Shown here: piece after piece, positions 17,533-26,303 of the stretch
How positions within the stretch are numbered: the first letter of the stretch is position 1
Layout of the letters: every line of letters starts with the position of its first letter
Source of the DNA: Promethearchaeota archaeon
Lineage (GTDB): Archaea > Asgardarchaeota > Lokiarchaeia > Sigynarchaeales > SOKP01
Direction of reading: 5' to 3'
Assembly (NCBI GenBank): GCA_019058515.1
Contig: JAHPYY010000181.1
Location: 1 to 50,054, forward strand
Length of the DNA stretch: 50,054 nt
Position numbers and translations under genes: made by a program
The notes under the pieces: model-generated
The model's database searches: none
What the model was told of the DNA's origin: nothing
The model's input: the letters and a program-made list of their open reading frames with translations, nothing else

Positions 17533-18756
17533 TTATACTTCTCTTGAGGTTCTTTTTTCTTCGACTGTCCACTCGTACTTCGGAGAATCTTTGTATTTGG
17601 GATCGTATAAGTGACACGCAACATAATAGCGATCTCCTACTTTAGTAAATGTTGGTCTCACTTTTTCGCATACTTCTAACCGTTCGTCGCATCTTGGATG
17701 AAATCTGCATCCCGATGGAGGATATATAAGGTTTGGAACCATTCCACGAATGACTATTAATTTTTGGTCTTTCTTTTCAATACTTGGGATGGCACCAATT
17801 AGTCCTTTCGTATAAGGATGCCGTGGTTTCTTAAATAAATCGTCGGCTGTTGCGTATTCAACTATATTACCACTATACATGACTGCAACTCGATCGCAAA
17901 GTTCTGCGATAATGCCTAAATCGTGGGTGATAATTAAGATTGAAGTCTTGAATCTTTGTTTTAAGTCTTTCATTAATTCGAGAATTTGTGCTTGGATTGT
18001 TACATCTAAAGCCGTAGTAGGTTCATCCGCGATAAGTAAAGCAGGATTACAGGATAGCGCCATGGCGATCATTATTCTTTGTCGCATCCCCCCGCTTAAT
18101 TCATGCGGGTACCTGTTCAACAACTCTTTAGAATCGGCTATCCCAACTTCTTTAATTATTTTAGCCGATCGCTCTAACGCAATCTCTTGGATTCTGGGTT
18201 TATTTTTCTTTATTTTTTTCAATTCTTTTAATTTTAACTTTAATTCCTTTAGTTCGAACTCAGGAAGAATGTCTTTTTCGTTTTTAAATTTTTCTTTAAG
18301 TTCCTCGTATTCTTTTACATTTTGCTCGTAAACTACTAATCTTTCGTCAAGAACTTGCTTCATATCATCTTGTTGATGTAACAAAAATACTTCTGAAACT
18401 TGACGCCCAACTGATAAAACTGGGTTAAGAGAGTTTAGTGGGTCTTGGAATATCATCGTAATTCTGTTTCCACGATAACTCCTCATCTCTTCTTCTGATA
18501 GTTTAAGTAAATTAGTACCCTTGAACAAAATTTCTCCTTGTACAATCTTGCCGGGAGCTCTTACCAGACGCAATATCGAAAGGGCTGTTACGCTTTTACC
18601 ACAACCAGTTTCTCCAACTAAGCCTAATACTTCATCAGGATAAATATCGAACGAAACTCCATCAACTGCTTTTACGACTCCTTCTTCAGTAAAGAATTGA
18701 GTCTTCAAATCTTTAATTTCTATTAGTTTTTGATTAGAAACTTCGCTTTCTACCAT
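17533..18756 (-). CDS. dppD: Peptide ABC transporter ATPase, OppD/DppD type, with a charged insert
   Basis: First ATPase subunit. Walker A is GETGCGKSV, the ABC signature is LSGGMRQR, and ADEPTTALD is Walker B, followed by PPSGCRFHPRCDER as the C-terminal cysteine segment. Between the LLHQ segment and the SAKIIKEVGI helix there is an insert of about 60 residues very rich in Lys/Glu, predicted to be a helical hairpin. A TTG start at 18837 would add 27 residues (434 in total), but I favour the ATG at 18756, which has a GATGAG stretch before it and begins close to the normal domain boundary. Confidence 0.9.
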   Translation of the reverse strand: MVESEVSNQKLIEIKDLKTQFFTEEGVVKAVDGVSFDIYPDEVLGLVGETGCGKSVTALSILRLVRAPGKIVQGEILFKGTNLLKLSEEEMRSYRGNRITMIFQDPLNSLNPVLSVGRQVSEVFLLHQQDDMKQVLDERLVVYEQNVKEYEELKEKFKNEKDILPEFELKELKLKLKELKKIKKNKPRIQEIALERSAKIIKEVGIADSKELLNRYPHELSGGMRQRIMIAMALSCNPALLIADEPTTALDVTIQAQILELMKDLKQRFKTSILIITHDLGIIAELCDRVAVMYSGNIVEYATADDLFKKPRHPYTKGLIGAIPSIEKKDQKLIVIRGMVPNLIYPPSGCRFHPRCDERLEVCEKVRPTFTKVGDRYYVACHLYDPKYKDSPKYEWTVEEKRTSREV

Positions 18757-18843
18757 TTTCTCATCGCTTGTTTTAAAAATTTTTTCGAATTTTCTGAATT
18801 GTTCATTGAATTGTATTTGATATTTAAAAAAATGCAAATGGTT

Positions 18844-19854
18844 TTAAAGATTCTTCATGCGTGGATCTAACGCATCCCGTAGTCCGTCTCCCAAAAGCAT
18901 AAACCCTAATACTGCGAATAATATCATCAATCCTGGCCAAAAGGCACCCCAGGGTGCGTCGTAAAGATGTAGTCTTGCGTTTGCTATATCATTTCCCCAT
19001 TCTATTAGCTGAGGATCGTGGAATCCTAAGAAACTTAATCCTGCTAAACTAAGTATTATCCCACCGATGTCAAATGTAAACGAAATTATGATAGGTTGTA
19101 TACAATTTGGTAGAACATGTCTGAACATAATCCTCCATTTACTTGCACCTGCTACTTTTGCAGCTTGAACATAAGGTAAATCGCGTGCTTGTATTACGGA
19201 AGATCGTATCAGGCGAGAATAATAGGGTATTCCTAATATCCCGTATGCGAGCATTATGTACTCCATTCTTTGGCCCCATATTGCGATAAATACCATCGCC
19301 AATATCAAACCGGGGAATGCAAGGAAGATATCCATAATCCTCATAATAACGCTATCTACCCAACTACCATAGAATCCCGCGATTACTCCCAAAATGACCC
19401 CAAATAAAACGCTAAACATTATAGCCGGTAATGCAATTGTAAGAGAGGAGCGAGCACCGTATATTATTCTTCCTAATATGTCTCTACCGAGATGTCCTTG
19501 ACCTAACAAATGACCTTCAGAAGGAGGAGAAAAATGTCCAGGCCAAGGGGCAATTAGTTCATCGAAAGTATAGGGTGAAAGCCAAGGTGCGAACACTGCA
19601 AATGTCACTATGACAAATATGATTCCGATTCCTAGCATCGTAAGTGTCGATCGAAGCCTCCTAATGAACTTTCTTTTACTGATTCTCTTTTCATATTCTA
19701 TTTCTTTTAGAGTTAATTCTTTCAATCGGGAAGCAGGGATAACAAGAAATTTCAAATTTCTTATCGTCCACTTGAAAATCGTTTTTATAATTCCTTCTTT
19801 CTCGGCTACTTCTCCCTCTTGAATTAATTCATGCTCTAATTCTTCTAGTTCCAT
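18844..19854 (-). CDS. dppC: Peptide ABC transporter permease, OppC/DppC type
   Basis: Permease with an acidic N-terminal tail of about 60 residues before the first helix, then roughly six membrane helices. GHLLGQGHLGRDILGRIIYGARSSL is the characteristic DppC segment; the ATPase-coupling EAA-type loop is VQAAKVAGASKWRIMFRHVLPN. DALDPRMKNL at the end is also typical. The cytosolic N-tail is longer than in many bacterial DppC proteins. It starts 50 bp downstream of dppB and is followed directly by dppD. Confidence 0.95.
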   Translation of the reverse strand: MELEELEHELIQEGEVAEKEGIIKTIFKWTIRNLKFLVIPASRLKELTLKEIEYEKRISKRKFIRRLRSTLTMLGIGIIFVIVTFAVFAPWLSPYTFDELIAPWPGHFSPPSEGHLLGQGHLGRDILGRIIYGARSSLTIALPAIMFSVLFGVILGVIAGFYGSWVDSVIMRIMDIFLAFPGLILAMVFIAIWGQRMEYIMLAYGILGIPYYSRLIRSSVIQARDLPYVQAAKVAGASKWRIMFRHVLPNCIQPIIISFTFDIGGIILSLAGLSFLGFHDPQLIEWGNDIANARLHLYDAPWGAFWPGLMILFAVLGFMLLGDGLRDALDPRMKNL

Positions 19855-19903
19855 TTTTATTCACTTATTCTGTTTCGTTTTATTATATTAAATTCGTGTT
19901 GTT

Positions 19904-20920
19904 CTAATACCTTATTCGTGGATCGAGAAAACCATAGAGCAGATCCACTCCGAGATTTATTATAACGAATGTTATAGCAGTTACGAAAACCACCGCCTGT
20001 AAGACCCAGTAATCACTGTTCTGAATTGCAATTATAACTAAGGCTCCTACTCCGTTGAGGTTAAATGTAGTCTCGGTTAAAATGGCTCCAGCGAGTAATC
20101 CTCCAAACTGCAAACCAATAACGGTTATTGTTGGAATCATTGCGTTTTTACGAGCGTGTATGTTTATAACATCTTTTTCTCTACATCCTTTGGCACGAGC
20201 AGTTCTTACATAATCTTGTTCTAATACTTCGAGCATACTGGATCTCGATTGTCTTGTGATTGACGCTATGGTAATAAAAGATAGGCACGCAACAGGAAGT
20301 ATTAAATGATAGAGATAATCAATAACTAGATGGAACTGGCCCGTCAAAATACTATCTATTAACCGGAAGTGGGTAATTGTTGGTGGGTCTCCAATTCCCG
20401 GATTCTTATAATTTAACCCTGGAAATATTGGTATTATATAAGCGAAAGCATATCTTAGTAACATTCCCATCCAGAATACTGGTATTGCAACTCCTACTAG
20501 AGCAAATCCCCTAAGAATCGTATCTTTTGGTCTGTTTCTGTGAGTAGCAGAAATTACACCCGTTTTTATTCCTAAGATAGCTGCTATTATGATTGAAAAA
20601 ATAGCAATATCAAATGTACGGGTGAACCTCTCTAAGACTAAATCCCAGACTGGTTGACCTTTATTTATTGACACTGAAACACCCCAGTTACCGGTAAATA
20701 AATCCCCAAGATAATGGAAATATTGTTCAATAATGGGTCGATCTAAACCCAACCTTGCTAATTCTCTTAAGTAATCTTCCCGCGTAAATCTATCGCCTAA
20801 GAATGCCAATACGGGATCTCCTGGCATCATTCTTGATAAAATAAATGTCAATGTAAGTACTCCGAATAATACGGGGAGTAAGGTTAAAAACCTTCTAATT
20901 ATGTACTTTACCATACTCAT
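19904..20920 (-). CDS. dppB: Peptide ABC transporter permease, OppB/DppB type
   Basis: Permease of 338 residues. YIIRRFLTLLPVLFGVLTLTF opens the first helix, MPGDPVLAFLGD follows, and the coupling loop is VRTARAKGCREKDVINIHARKNAM. GGLLAGAILTETTFNLNGVG is the usual late helix signature. A GGTGAG SD-like stretch precedes the ATG by eight bases, supporting the start. It lies 33 bp after an unknown membrane protein gene in the same operon. Confidence 0.95.
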   Translation of the reverse strand: MSMVKYIIRRFLTLLPVLFGVLTLTFILSRMMPGDPVLAFLGDRFTREDYLRELARLGLDRPIIEQYFHYLGDLFTGNWGVSVSINKGQPVWDLVLERFTRTFDIAIFSIIIAAILGIKTGVISATHRNRPKDTILRGFALVGVAIPVFWMGMLLRYAFAYIIPIFPGLNYKNPGIGDPPTITHFRLIDSILTGQFHLVIDYLYHLILPVACLSFITIASITRQSRSSMLEVLEQDYVRTARAKGCREKDVINIHARKNAMIPTITVIGLQFGGLLAGAILTETTFNLNGVGALVIIAIQNSDYWVLQAVVFVTAITFVIINLGVDLLYGFLDPRIRY

Positions 20921-20953
20921 TTTTTTTACTCACCTTTAATTTTTATTTTTTAA

Positions 20954-21436
20954 TTATATTTTTTTCCTGTATGGTCTAATTCGTTTAATTTTCTCAATGT
21001 ATCTATTGTATTTCTCCTTTAGAACTGATGCTATCACCGCAGTAAAAAAATTTATTGCTAAAATAGAAAGGATTGTAAGATATCCCTCCAATCGAACAAA
21101 GTATAGCGGGATGAACAGAAGGTTAAAACCGTTCAAGAACCAGTACCAAAACCAAGACATAAATATTATAAATGGTGTCAACCAAATGCTATTTCTAAGC
21201 GCATATTCAAAGAAATGTTCCCTAACAGCCATCGTAAACACAATAGCAACAAGAAAAACGAGAGATAGAATCGTTGCGGGATTAAATAGGATTTGATATA
21301 AAAAAAGCAGCTCTTCTCCAATATCCTTTAGATAGATATTGCAGATAAATCCAAAGAAGACGAAGTAAATCAACAGTAACGCAGTGATGAAATTTCCTTG
21401 TCTATACACATCTATTTCGAGTTTTCCAATTTTCAT
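20954..21436 (-). CDS. Unknown four-helix membrane protein inside the peptide transporter operon
   Basis: Protein of 160 residues with four clear hydrophobic segments (starting at about residues 16, 48, 85 and 124) and a strongly basic tail. I do not recognise a family. The ATG overlaps the end of the preceding unknown gene by 4 bp, a sign of translational coupling, and dppB follows 33 bp later. Position suggests a transporter accessory or assembly protein, which is inference. Confidence 0.7.
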   Translation of the reverse strand: MKIGKLEIDVYRQGNFITALLLIYFVFFGFICNIYLKDIGEELLFLYQILFNPATILSLVFLVAIVFTMAVREHFFEYALRNSIWLTPFIIFMSWFWYWFLNGFNLLFIPLYFVRLEGYLTILSILAINFFTAVIASVLKEKYNRYIEKIKRIRPYRKKI

Positions 21437-22299
21437 ATTATTTTCTCCAAATCGCTAGTTAGCAATTTAAACTTTTTTACATTAATATCAACAATATCAT
21501 GCTTAATGGTAGATCTTTTATTAATTATTCCATTAAGTTTCCACGTTTTTAAATCGATTACATTCTGGTATTCGTCACTTAACAACATTTTGTTAAAATG
21601 AAAGACTTCTAAAAGATCGTCGTAAATTAAATAAGGTATGAAATTTTTACGTAGAGTTTTCTCCAGCTCATTTGAACTATAAGTAATTTCAGTTGTCACT
21701 ATTTCGGGATAGTAATTTTGACGCTTTTGTTTGTACAATTGAACAGTATTATTCTCCCCATTTTCAACTACGGTGAATTTATTATCATCGATTTTTTGGT
21801 CAAAATACTTAATGACTATTTCACAGTATTTTTTTAAAAGCTCCTTGTGTTCTTCACTTTCTTTGGAATACTCTTGATTTAGAAAATCTGCATACATTTC
21901 AAGATATTCTATTAACATAAAAGTGAAATCTTCTGTTAAACTTGGAATATCCCCCATAAATAATAACGAACTGTTGTACCAATCCCTAATCGTTTCTTTC
22001 TTAACCTCGAGTTTAACTTTTTCGGAAAACTTCTTTTTGCCGTACGAAATTAAATTAACGAATCCAAGCAAGTAAAAGATTTTAATATTAAACGCCAGAT
22101 CTAGTTTAGTGCAAATTTCATCCACTTTATTCAAATCTGGAATAACAAAAAAAGTAGGCTCTCCTTTAATCATCTTATCGATACGCATCGGTAAGGGTAA
22201 TATAGGAATCTCGAAGTCTTCGGTTTTAAATAGATCGAAAAAGAAACCAATAGGTGCAATATCGTTTTTGTAGGTTCTTAGGAATTTACTACTCGGCAT
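21433..22299 (-). CDS. Unknown soluble protein inside the peptide transporter operon
   Basis: Protein of about 289 residues with no membrane helices, no cysteine clusters and no recognised enzyme motif. It begins with a hydrophobic alpha/beta-like stretch (FFDLFKTEDFEIPILPLPMR, then FFVIPDLNKVDEI) and continues with acidic helices. I chose the ATG at 22299 over the adjoining in-frame TTG at 22302. It overlaps the next membrane-protein gene by 4 bp and lies between the binding-protein gene and dppB, so it is very likely expressed with the transporter. Confidence 0.7.
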   Translation of the reverse strand: MPSSKFLRTYKNDIAPIGFFFDLFKTEDFEIPILPLPMRIDKMIKGEPTFFVIPDLNKVDEICTKLDLAFNIKIFYLLGFVNLISYGKKKFSEKVKLEVKKETIRDWYNSSLLFMGDIPSLTEDFTFMLIEYLEMYADFLNQEYSKESEEHKELLKKYCEIVIKYFDQKIDDNKFTVVENGENNTVQLYKQKRQNYYPEIVTTEITYSSNELEKTLRKNFIPYLIYDDLLEVFHFNKMLLSDEYQNVIDLKTWKLNGIINKRSTIKHDIVDINVKKFKLLTSDLEKII

Positions 22300-22519
22300 C
22301 AAACCGTTTCATTCGTTTTTTTATGTTTATAAGGTTAAATTACGGAGTCTTTAAAAAAGATTTTCATTCAGATTATTTAGGTTATAAGTAAGGTCATAAT
22401 TATTTAAATTTTTGAGCGAATAATTAGAGACGGTTTAACAACTAATAAGATTTGAAGTTTAAGGATCCAAAAATAAAAAAAAAGGGTTAATTATAATTTT
22501 GCTAATCATACAGCTTTAT

Positions 22520-24160
22520 TTACACGATGTAAACTGTTTTGAAGATGTTCTTTAATGGGTTAGAGACAAAGCCTCTTACATTAGCTTGGTAAGCGTCGAT
22601 TATGTCGCTTACATAGCACATTGCCCATGGATAGATTACTTCAATACAGCGTTCTTGGATATTGTCGTACAACTGTTCACGTGCTACAGGATCTGTCTCT
22701 CCTACTGCTTCTTCCATCCAAGTTTGCAATTGAGCGTCGTTTACTTGAGCCATGTTGCTGGCAATTGCCTTGTTAGTCATTAACATGTTAATGAAGTTGC
22801 TTGGATCGTTGTAATCTGGAATCCAACCAATAAAGAACAATTCCAACATGTCTCTGGATAGTCCACCCACTTCGTATCCTCGGTAGATGAAATCTTGCCA
22901 AGTCATTCCCGCATCTTCGATCGCTATGCCAATTTTACCGAAGTTATCTTGACAAAGAACTAACATGTCCTCACGCATTTGGTTACCTATGTTATACGTA
23001 TAGTTATAGGTAGCGAGGGGACTGTCAGTTGCGAGAGCTTCCCAAGCGGCATCGTTGGTAACAGCTGGTAAGCCAGTGAATTCACCAGAATCGATGATTG
23101 CTTGTCTAGCTATTGTTAAGTCTAATACAGGGACATCAAAGTCTTCGGTATTAGAGTATAAGATACCTTTTGGAATAGGAGATCTCATTCTGGTAGCTAT
23201 GCCCTGCATTAACTCGTCAATTATGTAGTCGTAGTCTAATGCGTAAGACATCGCTTTCCTCATGTATTGTGGAACCAAATGGTTGTTAAATCCAAGGTAT
23301 TGGATTGTAGTGGAAGATCCCCCCTCAAATACTGTGATTGAAGGATCAGATTTGAAGGTATCAATCATTGAGGGTTGTGGCGAATCAATCATGTTGATAT
23401 CACTAGAGAGTAAAGCGGCGTTTCTGGCATCAGAATCGGTGATTACAGAAAAGATCAATTGGTCAAGAGCAGGAGCACCACCCCAGTAAGTTGGGTTAGC
23501 ATGCATTAACACTTCGACTTCAGCTTCGTACGAATCGTAAATGAAAGGTCCTGTACCAACTAAATCCCCAGTAGCAGTATCTATTAACTCGTCTTCTGGA
23601 GTTGATTCAGGTGAAAGAGGATAAGCGCTCCAAGAGGCAAGTAACCCTAAGAATGGAGCGTATGGGCCGTTTAGTACGAATTTGACAGTATAGGTGGCGA
23701 CGACATCAACTCTATTTACAATGTTCTCACCACTTGGTAACATCCATAACTCGGCAATCTGGATCTCGTCAATCAATCCGTATAATCTGTCAATGGACCA
23801 TTTCACTGCGGCTGCGTTAAAATCGGCGTCGTCGTGAAATTTAACGCCTTGTCTTAAAACACAGGTCAGTTCAAGCGAATCTGCACTCCATGAGTATGAT
23901 GTTGCTAAATTTGGTATAATCTTGTGTTCTGGATCTACTAAATCAACATCAAACAAACCCTCACAAACTTGGTTAATCACATCGATAGATGCGGAGTCCC
24001 AAGCTTGATGTGGATCTAAGTCTACGGGACCATACATGACACCGTAAACAAAATTACCACCTTTAGGCATATTTGCGTATACAGCAACACCACCAATGAT
24101 ACCTGCAACTGCGATGATAGCAATTACTCCAATTACTATATATTGCTGTTTTTTTTCCAT
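22520..24160 (-). CDS. dppA: Peptide ABC transporter substrate-binding protein (family 5, OppA/DppA type)
   Basis: Extracellular solute-binding protein of 546 residues. A single N-terminal hydrophobic helix (about residues 8-30) follows MEKKQQ and there is no lipobox cysteine, so it is probably anchored by an uncleaved helix or signal-like segment. The SBP family 5 signatures FVYGVMYGPVDLDPHQAWDS, CEGLFDVD, LTCVLRQGVKFHDD and NAAAVKWSIDRL are clear. It is the first gene of the transporter operon, 217 bp before the next. A palindrome (24189-24219) lies just before its start. Confidence 0.93.
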   Translation of the reverse strand: MEKKQQYIVIGVIAIIAVAGIIGGVAVYANMPKGGNFVYGVMYGPVDLDPHQAWDSASIDVINQVCEGLFDVDLVDPEHKIIPNLATSYSWSADSLELTCVLRQGVKFHDDADFNAAAVKWSIDRLYGLIDEIQIAELWMLPSGENIVNRVDVVATYTVKFVLNGPYAPFLGLLASWSAYPLSPESTPEDELIDTATGDLVGTGPFIYDSYEAEVEVLMHANPTYWGGAPALDQLIFSVITDSDARNAALLSSDINMIDSPQPSMIDTFKSDPSITVFEGGSSTTIQYLGFNNHLVPQYMRKAMSYALDYDYIIDELMQGIATRMRSPIPKGILYSNTEDFDVPVLDLTIARQAIIDSGEFTGLPAVTNDAAWEALATDSPLATYNYTYNIGNQMREDMLVLCQDNFGKIGIAIEDAGMTWQDFIYRGYEVGGLSRDMLELFFIGWIPDYNDPSNFINMLMTNKAIASNMAQVNDAQLQTWMEEAVGETDPVAREQLYDNIQERCIEVIYPWAMCYVSDIIDAYQANVRGFVSNPLKNIFKTVYIV

Positions 24161-24188
24161 ATTAACTCACGAAAATTTTTCCATATCA

Positions 24189-24219
24189 TATCACTTTTAT
24201 CGAATCGATAGAAGTGATA
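24189..24219. promoter_or_regulatory. Near-perfect palindrome upstream of dppA, possible operator
   Basis: Arms of 14 bases, TATCACTTTTATCG and CGATAGAAGTGATA, are complementary at 13 positions (the odd one is a T opposite G) around an AAT centre. It lies 29 bases before the dppA ATG on the minus strand. It may be an operator for a dimeric regulator or a 5'-UTR hairpin. The symmetry is exact; the role is inference. Confidence 0.5.
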
Positions 24220-24257
24220 ATTGTTTTTTTAATAGATTAGTATTTTTATAATTATTC

Positions 24258-24347
24258 TTTTAAACATTTAAACTTTTAATCTTTCTTTAAATTTCGATCG
24301 CTTAAAATGGGAATTATAACCCATCAGATAAGTTTAAATGTTTAAAA
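24258..24347. repeat. 18-base perfect inverted repeat in the dppA upstream region
   Basis: TTTTAAACATTTAAACTT at 24258-24275 and AAGTTTAAATGTTTAAAA at 24330-24347 are perfect reverse complements separated by 54 bases. The units are A/T-heavy and partly self-symmetrical, so chance contributes, but 18 matched bases is long. It lies about 100-190 bases upstream of dppA. Confidence 0.45.
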
Positions 24348-24574
24348 ACATCCATTAATTAATTCTTAAAGAGTAAATAGATTTCGGTAGATTAACAGAT
24401 TTTGCATGTTCATAGGATGTTTTCATAGTATTTAGAAATTAAGTCATTTATTTTAAAACCTTAGTAATTTACTCAAACTTTTTCTGTAATCGATCAAGTA
24501 TATCTCGAATTTAATATACACAGTGGGTTATTAAGCATTTTTCGAATGTATTTTTTAAATCGAAAATCTTTTAT

Positions 24575-25264
24575 TTAAAAATAGATTCGTTTCCTTAATT
24601 TATTTAGTACTGTTGTTGCATGAACTAAAGGCGATGACAGTTTTCCGTCACTCTGGGATTTTTTATGAAGAAGTAATTGTTTAATGGCATCTAATGAACT
24701 ATTCTCTGGTTTAGTAATTAAGGTATAACCGTTTCCAATTTCGTTATAAGTGTGTGCATCAGAACCTCCAGTTTCAAATAAACCAAATTTATTTTGAAGC
24801 TTTTTTGCTTTTTTTATGCAGGAAGGAAAAATTATTCTCGAGTTAATAATTTCTACTCCGTCTACATGTTTCCCTATTACAGTCTCTCCTAGTTCCTTGA
24901 TATTTAGCCTATTTCTCCTCAAAAAATCAAAAGGATGAGGAATTATAACTACACCTCCCTGATCTCTTATTTGATCCGTAATGCAAAAAAAATCTGGATT
25001 TTTTAACGATATTTCTTTTTGAATGAAAAGTGCGATTACTTCTCCATAATTAGTCTCAATTTCCATCCCGGGAATAAGGATAATTTGACTCTGTTTTGGG
25101 ATAATTTTCTTAAGCTTGTAATATCCTTTTAAAGTATCGTGATCACAAATGGCTAACCCATCAATATTTTTTCTTTTTAAGAATGGAAGAATTTTACTTG
25201 GGTTAATTAGAGAGTCTCCTGAATATATTGTGTGTAAATGGAGATCTAATTTAATAATCGTCAT
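24575..25264 (-). CDS. PHP-domain metal-dependent phosphoesterase
   Basis: PHP-fold metallohydrolase of about 230 residues. LDLHLHTIYSGDS is motif I, AICDHDTLKGY is motif II, IPGMEIET and VIIPHPFDF are motifs III and IV, and TGGSDAH closes the metal site. Family members hydrolyse phosphate esters such as 3',5'-nucleoside bisphosphates or histidinol phosphate; the substrate is not determined. I start at the ATG at 25264, just before the first strand, rather than the TTG at 25279. Confidence 0.85.
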   Translation of the reverse strand: MTIIKLDLHLHTIYSGDSLINPSKILPFLKRKNIDGLAICDHDTLKGYYKLKKIIPKQSQIILIPGMEIETNYGEVIALFIQKEISLKNPDFFCITDQIRDQGGVVIIPHPFDFLRRNRLNIKELGETVIGKHVDGVEIINSRIIFPSCIKKAKKLQNKFGLFETGGSDAHTYNEIGNGYTLITKPENSSLDAIKQLLLHKKSQSDGKLSSPLVHATTVLNKLRKRIYF

Positions 25265-25321
25265 TTTTTCTAAATACAATTTTCTTGCGAATTAAAGTTA
25301 TGAAAAACTATCATAGAAGTA

Positions 25322-26266
25322 TTAAAAAGTCGAATTAAATAGTTCTATTACCTGATCGAAGTAAAAGAAATAAAATAGAATACCTCCCATTATCAATCCT
25401 GCAATTAAAATACCCGGATCCATTAGAGCTTTCTCTGTACTTCGAGCTAAATCTGGTTTAACGCTAGTAAGATACATATATCGAAACAAAATGTAAAGAA
25501 GGATCGGTATAGTTAAAATTGCGATATACTCCCCAATTATTAAAGAATCTGAAGAAAATAAGTTAAACTTCAGGATGAGATACAACGCATATGTAATGAA
25601 TATAGACCCTGCTACGATCTGGAGCATCTGATCGAGGAAACTTATACTGTAATAATCGTAGATTTTTTTATGCTCACTAGCTTTCTCGTTATCACCCAAA
25701 AAGATAAGATCTCCTTTTCTTTTCGCAATTACTAAAAACATTGCTATTTCAAAAATCGCTAAAAATAACCAAGCGGAAACATATTGTTCGATCAAAACAC
25801 ATCCCGAAAGAGCCCTCCACAAATATCCCAATGAGAGAACAATTAAATCAACAAACGGAACTTTTTTAAAAACAAAGTTGTATGACTGGCCTGTAATTAA
25901 AATTAACAGTAAAATTATCACAAAATTTAAATTCCTAACGAAAAAAATCAGAATAAATAAAGGGATACTCATCAATACTAACAAAAGTATCACAGCAAAT
26001 GTCATCGATAATTCTCCTGAGGCTAATGGTTTTTTGCTTAGTTTCTCTCCATGACTTCTATCTTTTTCCATGTCCAACATATCGTTGATAATATAATTAA
26101 TTGAGGAGGTACAACATAGCATTATAAAACCGAGAATTAACGAAAGGTAGAGTGTGAAATCAAGCAGATTTTCACTGAAAAATACGCCTACAAAGATTAA
26201 CCCATTTTTATAATATTGCCTAATCCGAAGGAGGTGTAATATGCTTTTCAGCTTTTTCTTAATCAT
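25322..26266 (-). CDS. UbiA-family polyprenyl(-phosphate) transferase, DPPR-synthase-like
   Basis: Membrane protein of 314 residues with about eight helices. The first metal-binding motif, NDMLDMEKDRSHGEKLSKKP at residues 61-80, has the NDxxDxxxD pattern, and the start LLRIRQYYKNGLIFVGVFF resembles decaprenyl-phosphate phosphoribosyltransferases of the UbiA superfamily. Such enzymes put a sugar phosphate on a polyprenyl phosphate; in archaea related proteins make prenylated lipids or quinones. The exact acceptor cannot be told. It begins 37 bp after the M48 protease gene ends on the same strand. Confidence 0.8.
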   Translation of the reverse strand: MIKKKLKSILHLLRIRQYYKNGLIFVGVFFSENLLDFTLYLSLILGFIMLCCTSSINYIINDMLDMEKDRSHGEKLSKKPLASGELSMTFAVILLLVLMSIPLFILIFFVRNLNFVIILLLILITGQSYNFVFKKVPFVDLIVLSLGYLWRALSGCVLIEQYVSAWLFLAIFEIAMFLVIAKRKGDLIFLGDNEKASEHKKIYDYYSISFLDQMLQIVAGSIFITYALYLILKFNLFSSDSLIIGEYIAILTIPILLYILFRYMYLTSVKPDLARSTEKALMDPGILIAGLIMGGILFYFFYFDQVIELFNSTF

Positions 26267-26303
26267 TATAGGAAATTAAAAAGAAAAATTAAATTAAAAC
26301 TTG

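Larger units (their letters stand above)
24161..24574. other. Intergenic region carrying the transporter promoter and inverted repeats
   Basis: No convincing gene is seen in these 414 bases. They hold the upstream region of dppA (minus strand) and the 3' region of the PHP gene. Two inverted repeats stand out (24189-24219 and 24258-24347); the rest is AT-rich. Confidence 0.6.

Noticed and set aside
17879..18331. Plus-strand reading frame of 150 codons
   Set aside because: It is antisense to the dppD ATPase core and reads as low-complexity Ser/Phe/Asn sequence mirroring the charged insert.
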